Positions 1 through 12,986 are shown, numbered from the stretch's first letter. The stretch is 64,000 nt of DNA from Methylocaldum sp. 14B (GCF_002005105.1 NZ_MSCV01000008.1:62001-126000), one strand, 5' to 3'. The notes: generated from the letters alone by a model not told the origin. Numbers and translations: made by a program.

Positions 1-34
1 AATGAGCTGTTCCTAATCCGGATTTAACCCATTC

Positions 35-805
35 ATGAATTACCCAGTAAACACCGAGAAACTCAATAACCTGCATCTTTCCGCCGCCTGTCTCCTGCGC
101 GGATTACGCTTGCTCTCGACGCCCGGTCTGCGCCACCTGGTAGGAATTCCGCTGCTGATCAACCTGGTGCTCTACGGAATCGCCCTGGTCGGCGGGATTT
201 ATTATTTTTCGGCTTTCATAGACTGGCTGGTGCCGGCCTGGCTGGATTTTCTGCGCTGGCTGCTGTGGCCTCTGTTCGGACTGAGTTTTCTGCTCATCGT
301 GTATTTCACGTTCACGATGCTGGCCAATCTGATCGGGGCGCCGTTCTACGGACGTTTGGCGGAAAAGACGGTCGTCTTGCTGAAAGGGCAGCCGGCGCTG
401 GTGTCGGAAGCCTCCTTGGGTAAAGCGCTGGTGAGTGATTCGTTGTCGGAGGCGAAGCGGTTGCTATATTTTCTGACCCGCGCCGTTCCGTTGCTCGTCC
501 TTTTTCTGATTCCGGGCCTCAACCTCATCGCGCCGTTCCTTTGGCTGGCGTTCAGCGCCTGGTTCCTGGCGCTCGAATACATGGCCTATCCGCTCGAGGT
601 CCATGGCTACAGGTTCGACGAGCAGCGCCGCATCGCGAAGAAACTGCCGTTCGGTGTGTTCAGCTTCGGCGGCCTGGTCACGCTGGGGCTAACCATCCCT
701 TTGCTGAACGTGCTGATCCCGCCGGCAGCGGTGATCGGCGCCACGCTTTATTTCTTGGAAGGACAGATCGGGGATCGGCCGGATGCCGGTTCGGCCAAGA
801 GATAA
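35..805 (+). CDS. cysZ: CysZ-family sulfate transport membrane protein
   Basis: The 256-residue protein matches the CysZ/EI24 family, inner-membrane proteins that take up sulfate for cysteine synthesis. The N-terminus carries the family-like LLRGLRLLSTPGLRHLVGIP stretch, followed by several hydrophobic segments (about residues 35-60, 70-105, 145-180 and 215-245). Length is normal for the family. Its 3' end overlaps the convergent mtaB gene by 58 bases, so no terminator can separate the two. No other sulfur-assimilation gene is nearby, so the sulfate role rests on family resemblance alone. Confidence 0.85.
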   Translation: MNYPVNTEKLNNLHLSAACLLRGLRLLSTPGLRHLVGIPLLINLVLYGIALVGGIYYFSAFIDWLVPAWLDFLRWLLWPLFGLSFLLIVYFTFTMLANLIGAPFYGRLAEKTVVLLKGQPALVSEASLGKALVSDSLSEAKRLLYFLTRAVPLLVLFLIPGLNLIAPFLWLAFSAWFLALEYMAYPLEVHGYRFDEQRRIAKKLPFGVFSFGGLVTLGLTIPLLNVLIPPAAVIGATLYFLEGQIGDRPDAGSAKR

Positions 806-2067
806 TCGCCCGAATCGGCGACAGCCCTCAGTCGAGCGTTGGTGATGCGGTTCGCCAAGGATTGTTTTGCTTCGGCTCGGGCCGCCACGCGCAGATAATT
901 CGGCGTATAACCGAAAACCTCGGGGACATCGTCCGACGCCGCTTTCTCGGTTTCCCAGAGAACCGGAAATTCGCGCCCCAGGAATCGCTCGAAGTTTGCC
1001 CGCTTCAGTCTTTCCGAAAGCTCGTGCAGCGCGCGGCTTCGGGCCTTCTTGAGCTCGGCCGGGACATGGCTCGGCATTTCGGCGGCCTTGGTGCCGGAGC
1101 GGGGCGAGTAGGCGAAGATATGGATGTGGCCGAACTCGATCGACTCGATAAACGCGAGGCTCTCTTGCCATTCCGCTTCGGTTTCGCCGGGAAACCCGAC
1201 GATCACGTCGGTGGTGATATTGATGTCCGGAACGTCCTTCCGCAATCGGCCTACCAGCCGGGCGAAATCGGCCGTTTTGCAGCGACGGGCCATGCGTTTC
1301 AGTACCGAATCGGCCCCGCTTTGCAGCGGCAGATGCAGGTGCGGCATGAATCTCGGATTCTCGAAAAGTTCGCTGAAGGAATCCGGCAAATCCCAGGGTT
1401 CCAGGGAGCCCAGGCGCAGGCGCGGGATGTCGGTGCGTTCGAGTACGGCGCGAATTAGCCGATCGAGCCCGTAGCCGAGGTCGCTGCCGTATCCTCCTAG
1501 ATGAACGCCGGTGAGCACCGCCTCCTGGACGCCTTGGGCGTGCAGGTCGTCGATCTCGGCGACGATGTCGTCTAGGCTCCGGCTCCGCTCCTCGCCGCGC
1601 GCGACGGTGACGATGCAGAACGTGCAGCGGTAACGGCAGCCGTCCTGAACCTTGACAAAAGCGCGTTGCCGGCCGAGCCGGAATAAGGCCGATTCGCCGG
1701 GATCGGTCGAAAACGCCGGCATGACCGGCAGATCGAGTTCGTCCTTGGCGATATCGATCAGCTTTGCCTTGTTCTCGTTGGCGACCACCAGATCGACGCC
1801 CAGGCCTTCCGCTTCCTCCCGGTTCAGGGTGGCGTAGCATCCGCTCAGGACCAGCTTCGCTTTTGGGTTTTCGCGCGCCGCGCGGCGTATCAGATGCCGG
1901 GATTTGCGCACGGCCTCCTGTGTAACGGCACAGGAATTGAGCACAATGAGATCGGCTTCCTCGGAGTCGTCGACGATGCGATGGCCCTCCCGCTGGAGTT
2001 GCCGCGCCCAGGTTTCGAGTTCCGCTTCATTGAGGCGGCAGCCCAAGGCTTTCAAGTTGACGCGCAT
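748..2067 (-). CDS. mtaB: tRNA (t6A37) methylthiotransferase MtaB
   Basis: A radical-SAM methylthiotransferase that would convert t6A37 to ms2t6A37 in ANN-decoding tRNAs. The N-terminal domain shows the three conserved cysteines (C10, C46, C77) that bind the auxiliary Fe-S cluster. The radical-SAM motif CRYRCTFC lies at about residues 144-151, and a TRAM-like tail follows. The opening MRVNLKALGCRLN is typical of MtaB rather than MiaB or RimO. I chose the ATG at 2067 over an in-frame TTG at 2082 because family members begin there; it lies 7 bases past the stop of the upstream membrane-protein gene. The name is unrelated to the methanol methyltransferase MtaB. Confidence 0.9.
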   Translation of the reverse strand: MRVNLKALGCRLNEAELETWARQLQREGHRIVDDSEEADLIVLNSCAVTQEAVRKSRHLIRRAARENPKAKLVLSGCYATLNREEAEGLGVDLVVANENKAKLIDIAKDELDLPVMPAFSTDPGESALFRLGRQRAFVKVQDGCRYRCTFCIVTVARGEERSRSLDDIVAEIDDLHAQGVQEAVLTGVHLGGYGSDLGYGLDRLIRAVLERTDIPRLRLGSLEPWDLPDSFSELFENPRFMPHLHLPLQSGADSVLKRMARRCKTADFARLVGRLRKDVPDINITTDVIVGFPGETEAEWQESLAFIESIEFGHIHIFAYSPRSGTKAAEMPSHVPAELKKARSRALHELSERLKRANFERFLGREFPVLWETEKAASDDVPEVFGYTPNYLRVAARAEAKQSLANRITNARLRAVADSGDYLLAEPASGRSPICPSKK

Positions 2068-2074
2068 GATGTTC

Positions 2075-3307
2075 TTAACCAAAAAATCGATAGGTAATGG
2101 CTATGGCCGCAAATACTCCGGCCAGATCCGCCAGAAGTCCGCAGCCTATTGCATATCTGACGTTTTTGACACCGACCGCTCCGAAATACACCGCGAGCAC
2201 GTAAAAGGTCGTTTCGGTGCTGCCCTGAATGATGGTAGCGAGCCGTGCCGCAAAGGAATCGACGCCGTAAGCGCGCATACTGTCCAGCATCATCGCACGC
2301 GCGCCGCTGCCGCTGAACGGCTTGATCAGCGCGGTCGGCAAGGCATCGACGAAGCGTGCATCGACTCGGACGGCATCGCAAAGAAAACGTATTCCGGACA
2401 TGATCGCTTCCAGCAGCCCGCTGGCCCGCAGCACGCCGATGGCGACCAGCATCGCCACCAGATAAGGCAGGATGGCGATCGCCGTGTGAAACCCTTCCTT
2501 GGCGCCTTCGACGAAGGCTTCGTAAGCATTAATTCGCTGGCGGACTGCACCCGCCAGGAACAGGGCTATAAGCGAGAACAACAGCAGATTGCTGAAAGCG
2601 GCCGAGTTCCGCTGCATCTCGTCCTGACTGAGTCCGCCGAAATAAATCGCGATTCCGGCGACGGCCGACATGAACCCGCCCAAATAAGCCATGATGACCG
2701 GATCGCGAAATTCGATGCGCTGTCGCAGGGCGACGCTCGCGAATCCGACGAAGGTGGAGCAGAAGGTCGCCATCAGGATGGGAACCATGACATCCGCAGG
2801 ATGAGCCGCGCCCATCTGCGCCCTGAACACCAGAATCGATACGGGGAACAAGGTAATGGACGACGCGTTGATCACGAAAAACAGTATTTGAGCGTCGGTG
2901 GCGGTGTCGGGCTTCGGGTTCAGATTTTGCAGCTCCTGCATGGCCTTGATGCCGAGCGGCGTGGCGGCATTATCGAGGCCCAAGACGTTTGCCGAGAGAT
3001 TCATCACCATGGCGCCCATGGCCGGATGATCCGGAGGAACCTGCGGCATCAGGCGGCGGAGCAAAGGTGTCAGCCCACGGGTAAGCAGCCTGAGAAACCC
3101 GCCGCGTTCGCCGACCCGAAGCATCCCGAGCCAGAACGCCAAGGCGCCGGTCAGTCCCAGGGAAATCTCGAAAGCCGCTTTGGCACTGTCGAACACCGCC
3201 TGCATTAGTCGGGCGAAAATCTCCGTATCGCCCAGCCAAAGCCACTGGACCAGTCCGGACAGAAAGGCGGCCAGGAAAAAGCCGGCCCAGAGATAATTCA
3301 GCAACAA
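2075..3307 (-). CDS. SpmA/SpmB-like nucleoside recognition (Gate) domain membrane protein
   Basis: A 410-residue polytopic membrane protein with two Gate/nucleoside-recognition domains in one chain. It corresponds to a fusion of spore maturation proteins SpmA and SpmB. The segment GAMVMNLSANVLGLDNAATP (about residues 105-125) is the SpmA signature, and a second related half (FSGSGARAMML) lies near residue 330. Non-sporulating proteobacteria carry this fusion, and its substrate is not established. It precedes mtaB on the same strand with a 7-base gap, and ftsK ends 15 bases upstream of its start, so the three genes probably form one transcription unit. Confidence 0.8.
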   Translation of the reverse strand: MLLNYLWAGFFLAAFLSGLVQWLWLGDTEIFARLMQAVFDSAKAAFEISLGLTGALAFWLGMLRVGERGGFLRLLTRGLTPLLRRLMPQVPPDHPAMGAMVMNLSANVLGLDNAATPLGIKAMQELQNLNPKPDTATDAQILFFVINASSITLFPVSILVFRAQMGAAHPADVMVPILMATFCSTFVGFASVALRQRIEFRDPVIMAYLGGFMSAVAGIAIYFGGLSQDEMQRNSAAFSNLLLFSLIALFLAGAVRQRINAYEAFVEGAKEGFHTAIAILPYLVAMLVAIGVLRASGLLEAIMSGIRFLCDAVRVDARFVDALPTALIKPFSGSGARAMMLDSMRAYGVDSFAARLATIIQGSTETTFYVLAVYFGAVGVKNVRYAIGCGLLADLAGVFAAIAITYRFFG

Positions 3308-3322
3308 ATCGGGACGTTGTTT

Positions 3323-6769
<3,447 letters not shown>

Positions 6770-6871
6770 TCGCCGTCTCGCTTAACTCTTGAAAAAAATG
6801 CGAGCGGCCGGACACGTCGGCTGCCCGCAGGATTGCTCGAATAAGAAGATCAATTAATGGAGCCGTTATCC

Positions 6872-7042
6872 ATGTCCCAATATCGAAAGTTCATTTGTTC
6901 CGCTTGCGGTTATGTTTACGACGAGGAACTGGGCGATCCCGATTCCGGTATCGCGCCCGGCACGCGTTGGGAAGACATTCCGGACGATTGGGTATGTCCC
7001 GAATGCGGGGTGGACAAAAGTTACTTCGATGCCATGGAGTAA
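6872..7042 (+). CDS. Rubredoxin
   Basis: A 56-residue one-iron electron carrier. Four cysteines in two CxxCG knuckles (C9/C12 and C42/C45) bind the iron, and the typical [18 protein letters not shown] core is present. The second ATG (6872) is preferred: it has GGAG about nine bases upstream and gives the family N-terminus MSQYRKF. An earlier ATG at 6857 adds five residues without support. It lies about 100 bases behind trxB and may be cotranscribed. The electron donor and acceptor cannot be told from the context. Confidence 0.93.
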   Translation: MSQYRKFICSACGYVYDEELGDPDSGIAPGTRWEDIPDDWVCPECGVDKSYFDAME

Positions 7043-7064
7043 GCCGGGCGAACTCGGGCACTTC

Positions 7065-7175
7065 GTCGGCAAAGGACTGTCGACCTACGAGTTAGCTGTA
7101 GTAGGTCGGGAATCCTTTCCCGACATGACGAGGCGGGAAACATGACGGGTCGTCGGCAACGGATTGCCGACCTAC
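7065..7175. repeat. Cluster of three 24-bp palindromic repeats (BIME-like)
   Basis: Three copies of a unit of type GTCGGCAAAGGATT/GCCGACCTAC lie at 7065-7088 (minus-type), 7101-7124 (plus-type, G/C-swapped variant with GTCGGG...CCCGAC) and 7152-7175 (minus-type). Each can fold into a 6-bp stem with an 8-base loop. The first copy carries a mismatch. The same unit recurs at eight further places in this window, always between genes. The rest of the gap between the rubredoxin gene and the GTPase gene holds nothing else visible. Confidence 0.85.
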
Positions 7176-7217
7176 AACCTTCCCGATCCACACTGCTAAA
7201 CCTTGATGAACAACGTT

Positions 7218-8897
7218 CTAGCCGACGGTCTTCTGGCGCTTTCGGACGGACGCCGGGAGAACCCGTTCCAGCAGTTTCGAACCCTGAACGGCTTCGGGAG
7301 CTTGGGTTGGCGATGAAAGGCTGGCGATCCGGCGGCCTTCTTCCATCAAGGCCTGACGTTCTTGCTCCATCTCCCGGAGCAGTTCCGTCACCCTATCGCC
7401 GCTCAGATCCAAAGCCAGCCCGATGCCGTCTCGCAGTCCCTTGATCGCGGTGCGTTCGGCCGAGGGCTTCAGCTTTCGATAAAGAAAATAGGGCAGCAGC
7501 CAGGACAGGGCGATGAGCAATACGCTGTGTATCGCGAAATCGGTTCCCAGATAGCCCAGGTGGTAAAGCGCGCTTTCGTAATAGCCTTTGACGACTTGGT
7601 AGGAAACCCATCCGATCGCGATCAGCGGTAGGAAAACCGTCAGGAAGCCGGAAAGTTTCAGGAAGAAACGTTGCAGCGCGTTTCCCGGATTGGCCAATGC
7701 CAGCCGCAGCGACCGCTGCCCCTCCGAGAGAACGGTGCGGCCCACTCCGCCCGCCAACTGGTCCAGCCGCGTCTTGAGCGGGACCACGGCAAGTCCCCGT
7801 TCGCCGGCTTCGACGATCAAATGATCCAGCGCGTCCCGATACCGACTTTCCGCCCAGTCATCCCACAAGATCGATTCGGGCGGCGCTTTTTCGGATCGGG
7901 GTTTCTCGTCGGGAGATTTGGTCAAATCGATGCGCCGGCGGAGCAAGCTGGTTTCATGGGTGACGAACGCGCGGGAGACCTCTTGGATCGGCCATTCCAA
8001 GCCCTTCATCAAATCATCGTGCATTTCCTGCCAGATCCCGGACCAATTCGGTTCTAGGCCGGCGTAACCGTCGCGGTTGCCGAGTTTTTCGAGACAATCG
8101 TGCAAAGCGTCCCGAAGCGCATCGAGGCGCAAGGTTTCCGCCCGCATCTCCAGCTGATGGATGACATGGCGGTCGGCCATGTCCTGGAGGATGGCCTGCA
8201 AAGTCTCGAAATCGTCGGGTTTTCGCTCTCCTTCGATTTCGCGGCTGTCGGTTCGGAGCAAGATGGGATTCCTGAAACCGGCCTTGGTCAGCAGTTTAGC
8301 GAAATCTTCGATCTGAGCGGGGTGGCCGTGGTCCCACTGGTTCATGACGAACAGCCAGGCGTGCTCGCCGCCGTGGGCCTGCAGCAGGCGCCAGCCTTTA
8401 TCGTCGCGATAGCGCTCGGGGCTGACCACGTAAATCAAAACATCGATGTGAGGCAGCCAGTCCAGCACGAGTTCCCGGTTGCTCTGTTCGATGCTGTCGA
8501 TGTCGGGCATGTCGATCCAGAGGATTTGCCGGCGCCGGTCATCGTGGTGATAGGCCGTGCGCACCCGGTCGATGGGAAAGTTCTTCGGGAGGTGTTGGAT
8601 TTTCACCGAATCGTGGAGATAAAGGGACACCTCCCTAGAAGTAGGGCGCTCGACGCCGGTTCGGGCGATACCCTGGCCGGCAAGCCGGTTCAGCAGGGTG
8701 CTCTTGCCGACGCCGGTCCCGCCGAAAAAAGCCGCAACCAAGGGGCGGTGTGCGCCGGCTTCGAACAGGGCCGCCGGCGTTCCGATGTCCACTTCGTTTA
8801 GGGCGTGGATGTCCCCTGACGTGAGCCATCCTTCGGCTTGGGCTTTTTCCGCCCAGCCCTTTGCAGTCATCAGCAGTTGTTCGAAGGGTATTTGCAT
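7218..8897 (-). CDS. Membrane-anchored dynamin-like GTPase (second of pair)
   Basis: A 559-residue GTPase with G1 GGTGVGKST (59-67), a G3 of the form DMPD (129-132) and a G4 variant NQWD (186-189). Helical regions follow. Two hydrophobic segments at about residues 430-490 should anchor it in the inner membrane, and the tail is charged. This layout fits bacterial dynamin-like or YfjP-type GTPases, but no specific function is recognised. It begins 3 bases after the stop of the larger GTPase gene upstream, so the two are almost certainly cotranslated and probably act together, perhaps as a membrane-remodelling pair. Confidence 0.8.
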   Translation of the reverse strand: MQIPFEQLLMTAKGWAEKAQAEGWLTSGDIHALNEVDIGTPAALFEAGAHRPLVAAFFGGTGVGKSTLLNRLAGQGIARTGVERPTSREVSLYLHDSVKIQHLPKNFPIDRVRTAYHHDDRRRQILWIDMPDIDSIEQSNRELVLDWLPHIDVLIYVVSPERYRDDKGWRLLQAHGGEHAWLFVMNQWDHGHPAQIEDFAKLLTKAGFRNPILLRTDSREIEGERKPDDFETLQAILQDMADRHVIHQLEMRAETLRLDALRDALHDCLEKLGNRDGYAGLEPNWSGIWQEMHDDLMKGLEWPIQEVSRAFVTHETSLLRRRIDLTKSPDEKPRSEKAPPESILWDDWAESRYRDALDHLIVEAGERGLAVVPLKTRLDQLAGGVGRTVLSEGQRSLRLALANPGNALQRFFLKLSGFLTVFLPLIAIGWVSYQVVKGYYESALYHLGYLGTDFAIHSVLLIALSWLLPYFLYRKLKPSAERTAIKGLRDGIGLALDLSGDRVTELLREMEQERQALMEEGRRIASLSSPTQAPEAVQGSKLLERVLPASVRKRQKTVG

Positions 8898-8900
8898 GGC

Positions 8901-10814
8901 TTAAACCAGTTGCGCTTCGGCCGACTCGATGGCCTCGGGGGAAATGTTGAACTGACGGGAGGTGTCCATCTGCCCCGGTAGACCGTTCAAATAGGCATGA
9001 ACGGTTCTGTCGAATAATGCTTCCACGGCTTTGAACTGCTTCTGCTTGAGGTCGGCCGCCGCTTTGCTCATGTAACGCCCCAGCGCGCTCTCGGCGAGCA
9101 TGGTCGTCAGCGAGAGCATGGCCGGTGCGATGATGAAATCCTGCACGCCGATGCCGCCGGTATGCAGGGCCACGGCCAGTGCTGCAGCGTCGGTGGTGAC
9201 GCGGGTGGCCCTGAGGCCATTCAAGACTGCGGGATGTTCCCGCAGGCGATCGTACAGACTGTGCGCGGTTTTCTCGATCTCCGGTTGAAACGCCCGAATA
9301 TATTGGTCGACAGCCAATTCGTAGCGGTTCGTCAGGACCGGTCTCGTGGTTCTGAGCAGTCCTGCCATCTCTTTCCACCAGGCTTGCCGGGACGGATCGT
9401 CGTCGCGTTTCAGAAGAATGGTTTCGCTGATGCGTATGAACAGGTGTTCGGCGGCTTGGTGCAGGATCGCAGCCTCGCCGCTGATGCTCTGCTGGCGGCG
9501 GCCGCCGACGGCCTGGCCGAGTTTTACGATCTGCCGCACCGGCCAGGTCACGATCTTGCGTGCCGTGAGCAGCGTGCCCGCGAGGCCTGGAATTTCCAGC
9601 AGCGTCAGGAGTTCTGCCAGCGCTCGCTGGAATGTCTCGTAATGGTGGGGATGGTTGAGATAATCCCGCTTGTAAAGATTCAGGCTGTCGCGGACGGCCT
9701 CATCGACCAAGCTGTGCCATTCGGTCTTGAGGCTGTGCTCGGCCTTGACCGGCGCCAGCCAGTCGCGCCAATGAACCTGGACAAAATGCTTCGCATTCTT
9801 CGCGTGCCGCTCGCGACGGACTTCCCGGATTGCCCGATCTACGGCGCCGAGAAGTTGTGTGCGCTCGCTGTGCAGCAGGGCAAAGTCGTCGACCTGAATG
9901 TTTTCCAGATAAGGGACGGTAATGATGGGCGGAGGCGGGTCCCGCCGGGCGTTTCGCCACTTCTCTTGGAGCGATCCGACCAAAGTCTGGTAGGACGTTT
10001 TCTCGATTTTGTTCAGGCAGATAACGGTCGGTTGCGACAGCGGCTCCAATAGATCGATCAGTTCCCAGACCGACAAATCGGCGTACTTGTCCTTGCTCAA
10101 TATCAGCAAGACCACGTCGGCCAAGGCCGCCACGCGCAGGACGGCTTGCCGGTACTCTTCGGCATCGACGGAATCGAAATCCGGCGTATCCCAGAGTACG
10201 GACCCGCTCAAGACATGACGCGCATCGGCTGCGGTCTCCAGTAGTGCGAAGCAGTCGTAGCGGTCGGACGGAAGCACATCCCGAGGGCAGCGCTGGTATT
10301 GCCGGAAATAGCCGTCGATCCATTCCACGCGGTCGGGCGGGAGATTGATGCAAAACCCCTGCGGATGAACGGTAAAACCGGCGAGCGGACTGACCTCGGC
10401 AAGCTTCTTCTCGAGCAGCCAGTTGATGACCGAGCTTTTTCCCGCTTGCGTGGGGCCTAAAACGGCAATCTGTAGCGGATGATCCTTCCTCGACCGATTC
10501 AATTCTCCCTTTTCCAGTACCGCCTCGCCGAAGCTTATGGATTGCAAGTTTCTTCGCAATTCGAGGAAGCGCGCCTCATCGTCCGGCGGGACGTGCTTCG
10601 AGACACTTTCATAGCTCTGCTTCAAGCGGCGGATAAAGGAAAGCATGGTCTGGGGAGCTGAAGAGACAGCCACGTTGCTGAAAGGCAGATTGTACACGAT
10701 GGCATTGCGCACGCGCTGGTCCTGAAATTGGAAGGCGCTACCTTCCCGATTGCTGGAGGACATGGTCTGTGTCAGGAAATTGTAGTTCTGTTGGTGAAGG
10801 CGTTGCCTGTCCAC
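8901..10814 (-). CDS. Dynamin-like GTPase (first of pair)
   Basis: A 637-residue GTPase with G1 GPTQAGKSS (120-128), G3 DTPD (209-212) and G4 NKIE (268-271). An N-terminal extension of about 110 residues precedes the G domain. The C-terminal half is helical and contains a hydrophobic patch (about residues 540-575, rich in A, L, I and G) that could be a membrane paddle. The true start is uncertain: the first codon gives an unusual N-terminus (MDRQRLHQQN) and later in-frame ATGs exist. It is the upstream partner of the adjoining GTPase gene, with a 3-base gap. Cellular role unknown. Confidence 0.78.
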   Translation of the reverse strand: MDRQRLHQQNYNFLTQTMSSSNREGSAFQFQDQRVRNAIVYNLPFSNVAVSSAPQTMLSFIRRLKQSYESVSKHVPPDDEARFLELRRNLQSISFGEAVLEKGELNRSRKDHPLQIAVLGPTQAGKSSVINWLLEKKLAEVSPLAGFTVHPQGFCINLPPDRVEWIDGYFRQYQRCPRDVLPSDRYDCFALLETAADARHVLSGSVLWDTPDFDSVDAEEYRQAVLRVAALADVVLLILSKDKYADLSVWELIDLLEPLSQPTVICLNKIEKTSYQTLVGSLQEKWRNARRDPPPPIITVPYLENIQVDDFALLHSERTQLLGAVDRAIREVRRERHAKNAKHFVQVHWRDWLAPVKAEHSLKTEWHSLVDEAVRDSLNLYKRDYLNHPHHYETFQRALAELLTLLEIPGLAGTLLTARKIVTWPVRQIVKLGQAVGGRRQQSISGEAAILHQAAEHLFIRISETILLKRDDDPSRQAWWKEMAGLLRTTRPVLTNRYELAVDQYIRAFQPEIEKTAHSLYDRLREHPAVLNGLRATRVTTDAAALAVALHTGGIGVQDFIIAPAMLSLTTMLAESALGRYMSKAAADLKQKQFKAVEALFDRTVHAYLNGLPGQMDTSRQFNISPEAIESAEAQLV

Positions 10815-10872
10815 ACTATTTTGGCCGAGGAAAACTGTAAGAGTTCGGCTAGCTTCGCGTGGAGACGCATCT

Positions 10873-11244
10873 CTAAGAAGCTGTCTTCAAACTACTGCGC
10901 GCCGCCATGCCGGCGTTGCTCAAGGGCTCAAAATGCTGATGAAAAACATCCCTGTTTTTCACTCACCACATCCCTGTGGTTCGCCCCTACGGGCGGCCGA
11001 GCCGTGCAAATCGGCTATCCTGCCGATTTGTCACCCTACCGGGCGCGCTACCGCGCGTCCCATTTCTCTCCTGGAGAAATGGTCATGTACTCCTCGGTAC
11101 ACTCCGGTTTTGACTCGCCCCATCCCTGGGGCTCGCCCTGCGGGCCAGCCTAACGGCTGTTCCCTCCGCGGGTCCCGTGGCTTCGGGTCGCCCTTTCGCG
11201 CCTTGGCCTGACGTCGCTCGTGACGTTTGAAGACCGCTTCTAAG
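10873..11244. mobile_element. 372-bp non-coding element with 20-bp terminal inverted repeats
   Basis: The gap between the GTPase pair and the porin gene is largely filled by a block bounded by inverted ends at 10873-10892 and 11225-11244 that match at 18 of 20 positions. Inside are consecutive small hairpins, for example CAAATCGGC/GCCGATTTG, CCATTTCTC/GAGAAATGG and GCCCC/GGGGC. No credible protein is encoded. It looks like a non-autonomous MITE-like or structured repeat. A partly similar stretch (GTGCAAATCGGC, then later GCCGATTT) occurs near 36115-36230. Identity as a mobile element is inference. Confidence 0.5.
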
Positions 11245-11341
11245 CATTCGATTTTACACGTTATTTCGGCGCTGCTCCGATGTTGGTCGTATTGCATCTT
11301 TATGTTGTAATTTCATAACAAATTTTGTGCTGGGGCCATTC

Positions 11342-12826
11342 GTGAAGAGAAGCATAAAAATAGCGTGCGGCGTTGTGCTGATCGCAGCATCCCTTCAAGG
11401 TCAGGCTGCCGTCGATCAAAAAGAGGAGAAGCCGAAGACGGGCGGTCGTCCGCCGTTCAGTTGCTTCGGCAGCCAAATGAACGATTATTTGGCCGGTGTG
11501 GTGCCGGCGCGCCCCGCTCATAATGCGCACGATATGTTGGGTTTGCCGGGCTGGTTGAACTTCAGCATAGAGCATCGCACCCGCTATGAAGTACTGGACG
11601 GACAATTCCGCGCCGGAGCCTCGGGCGGCGACCAGCAGATTCCTATGCAAACTTGTGTGTTTCTAGAGGCGAATTTCGAGCCTTTCAGAATCGGCGCAGA
11701 ATTTTTGGATGCACGGGAATACGGGGCCGACGAAGGCTCGACGCTCAATAACACCCATGTCAACGAAGCGGACTTTTTACAGATCTACGGCGCCTGGTCC
11801 GACGAGGACGTGCTGGATTCGGGACTCGGAATGGAAGTCAAAGCGGGACGGCAGACCATGAATTTGGGCAGCCGCCGTCTGGTCGCCCGCAACGTTTTCC
11901 GCAATACCATCAATGCCTTTACCGGCGTGACGTTCCGATTGAGGGATGGCGAGGGGAAATGGCAACTGCGCGCTTTCGCCACTCAGCCGGTCAACCGGCT
12001 ACCCACCAGCCAGGCCGATCTGCTGGAGGGGGTACACGAATTCGACGAGGAAGAATACCGTACCTATTTCTCCGGCCTGTTCTTCGAGGCCTCCGACTTG
12101 ATTTGGGGCATCAACGGTGAGGCCTACTTATTCCACTTGCACGAAGAGGACCGGCCCAACGGCGCCACCACCAACCGCCGTTTGTTCACGCCCGGCGTGC
12201 GCTTAATCAGGCCGCCGCGAAAAGGACAATGGGACATGCAGGTGGAGACCATCGCCCAGGTCGGCGAATCTCGGGCGACGACCGGCCGCAACGACACGCG
12301 GGATCTGTCCCATGAAGCCTGGTATCAACACGCCTCCTTGGGCTATACCTTCGATATGCCCTGGTCGCCCCGGTTCTTAGCCCAGTACGACTACGCCACG
12401 GGCGATGAAAATCCCAACGACGGCAAGAACCAGCGTTTCGACACGCTATACGGGGCGCGCAGGTTCGAGTTCGGTCCCACCGGGATTTTCGGCGCCTTCG
12501 CCCGCAGCAATATCAATTCGCCCGGTTACCGGCTTTTCGTCAATCCGCGCAGCGATTTGTCGGCGTTCGTGTCCCACCGGATGTTCTGGCTCGCATCGGA
12601 CAAGGATCAATGGACGCCGGCGAGACTACAGGATAGAACCGGCCGCTCCGGCGATTTCATCGGCCATCTGGTGGAAGTCTCGGCGCGCTGGGATGCGTTT
12701 TCCAACGTGTCGTTCGAATCCGGCTGGGCGCGCCTGATCAAAGGCGAATTTGCGAAAGATGCTCCGAACGCGCCGGATCCAAAGGACGTGGATTACTTTT
12801 ACGTACAAACTTTGCTGCGGTTCTAA
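11342..12826 (+). CDS. AlgE-like outer-membrane porin (alginate export domain)
   Basis: A 494-residue secreted beta-barrel protein of the alginate-export type. The signal peptide is about residues 1-22 (KRSIKIACGVVLIAASLQG, then AA). The mature part has alternating aromatic/polar strands and the family-typical KAGRQTMNLGSRRLVARNVF segment, and it ends in the C-terminal Phe (LLRF) expected of outer-membrane barrels. A GTG at 11342 behind GGGG gives a normal signal peptide; a GTG at 11327 is the alternative. No alginate biosynthesis gene is nearby, so the substrate is open. A multiheme cytochrome gene follows 160 bases downstream on the same strand. Confidence 0.85.
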   Translation: MKRSIKIACGVVLIAASLQGQAAVDQKEEKPKTGGRPPFSCFGSQMNDYLAGVVPARPAHNAHDMLGLPGWLNFSIEHRTRYEVLDGQFRAGASGGDQQIPMQTCVFLEANFEPFRIGAEFLDAREYGADEGSTLNNTHVNEADFLQIYGAWSDEDVLDSGLGMEVKAGRQTMNLGSRRLVARNVFRNTINAFTGVTFRLRDGEGKWQLRAFATQPVNRLPTSQADLLEGVHEFDEEEYRTYFSGLFFEASDLIWGINGEAYLFHLHEEDRPNGATTNRRLFTPGVRLIRPPRKGQWDMQVETIAQVGESRATTGRNDTRDLSHEAWYQHASLGYTFDMPWSPRFLAQYDYATGDENPNDGKNQRFDTLYGARRFEFGPTGIFGAFARSNINSPGYRLFVNPRSDLSAFVSHRMFWLASDKDQWTPARLQDRTGRSGDFIGHLVEVSARWDAFSNVSFESGWARLIKGEFAKDAPNAPDPKDVDYFYVQTLLRF

Positions 12827-12986
12827 TCCGACGCGTTTGTCGGCTACGGATTGTTTAGCTACGACATCGTATTCGGGTCTATCTCTCGGTCCATGGAAGC
12901 CTTGTGCGGAGCGCCCCCCGCTCTAAAATCATTGGTGCGGCGGTCTAACTGACCGTTAAGGAACGGCAATCATAGTGGAGCAAGGA

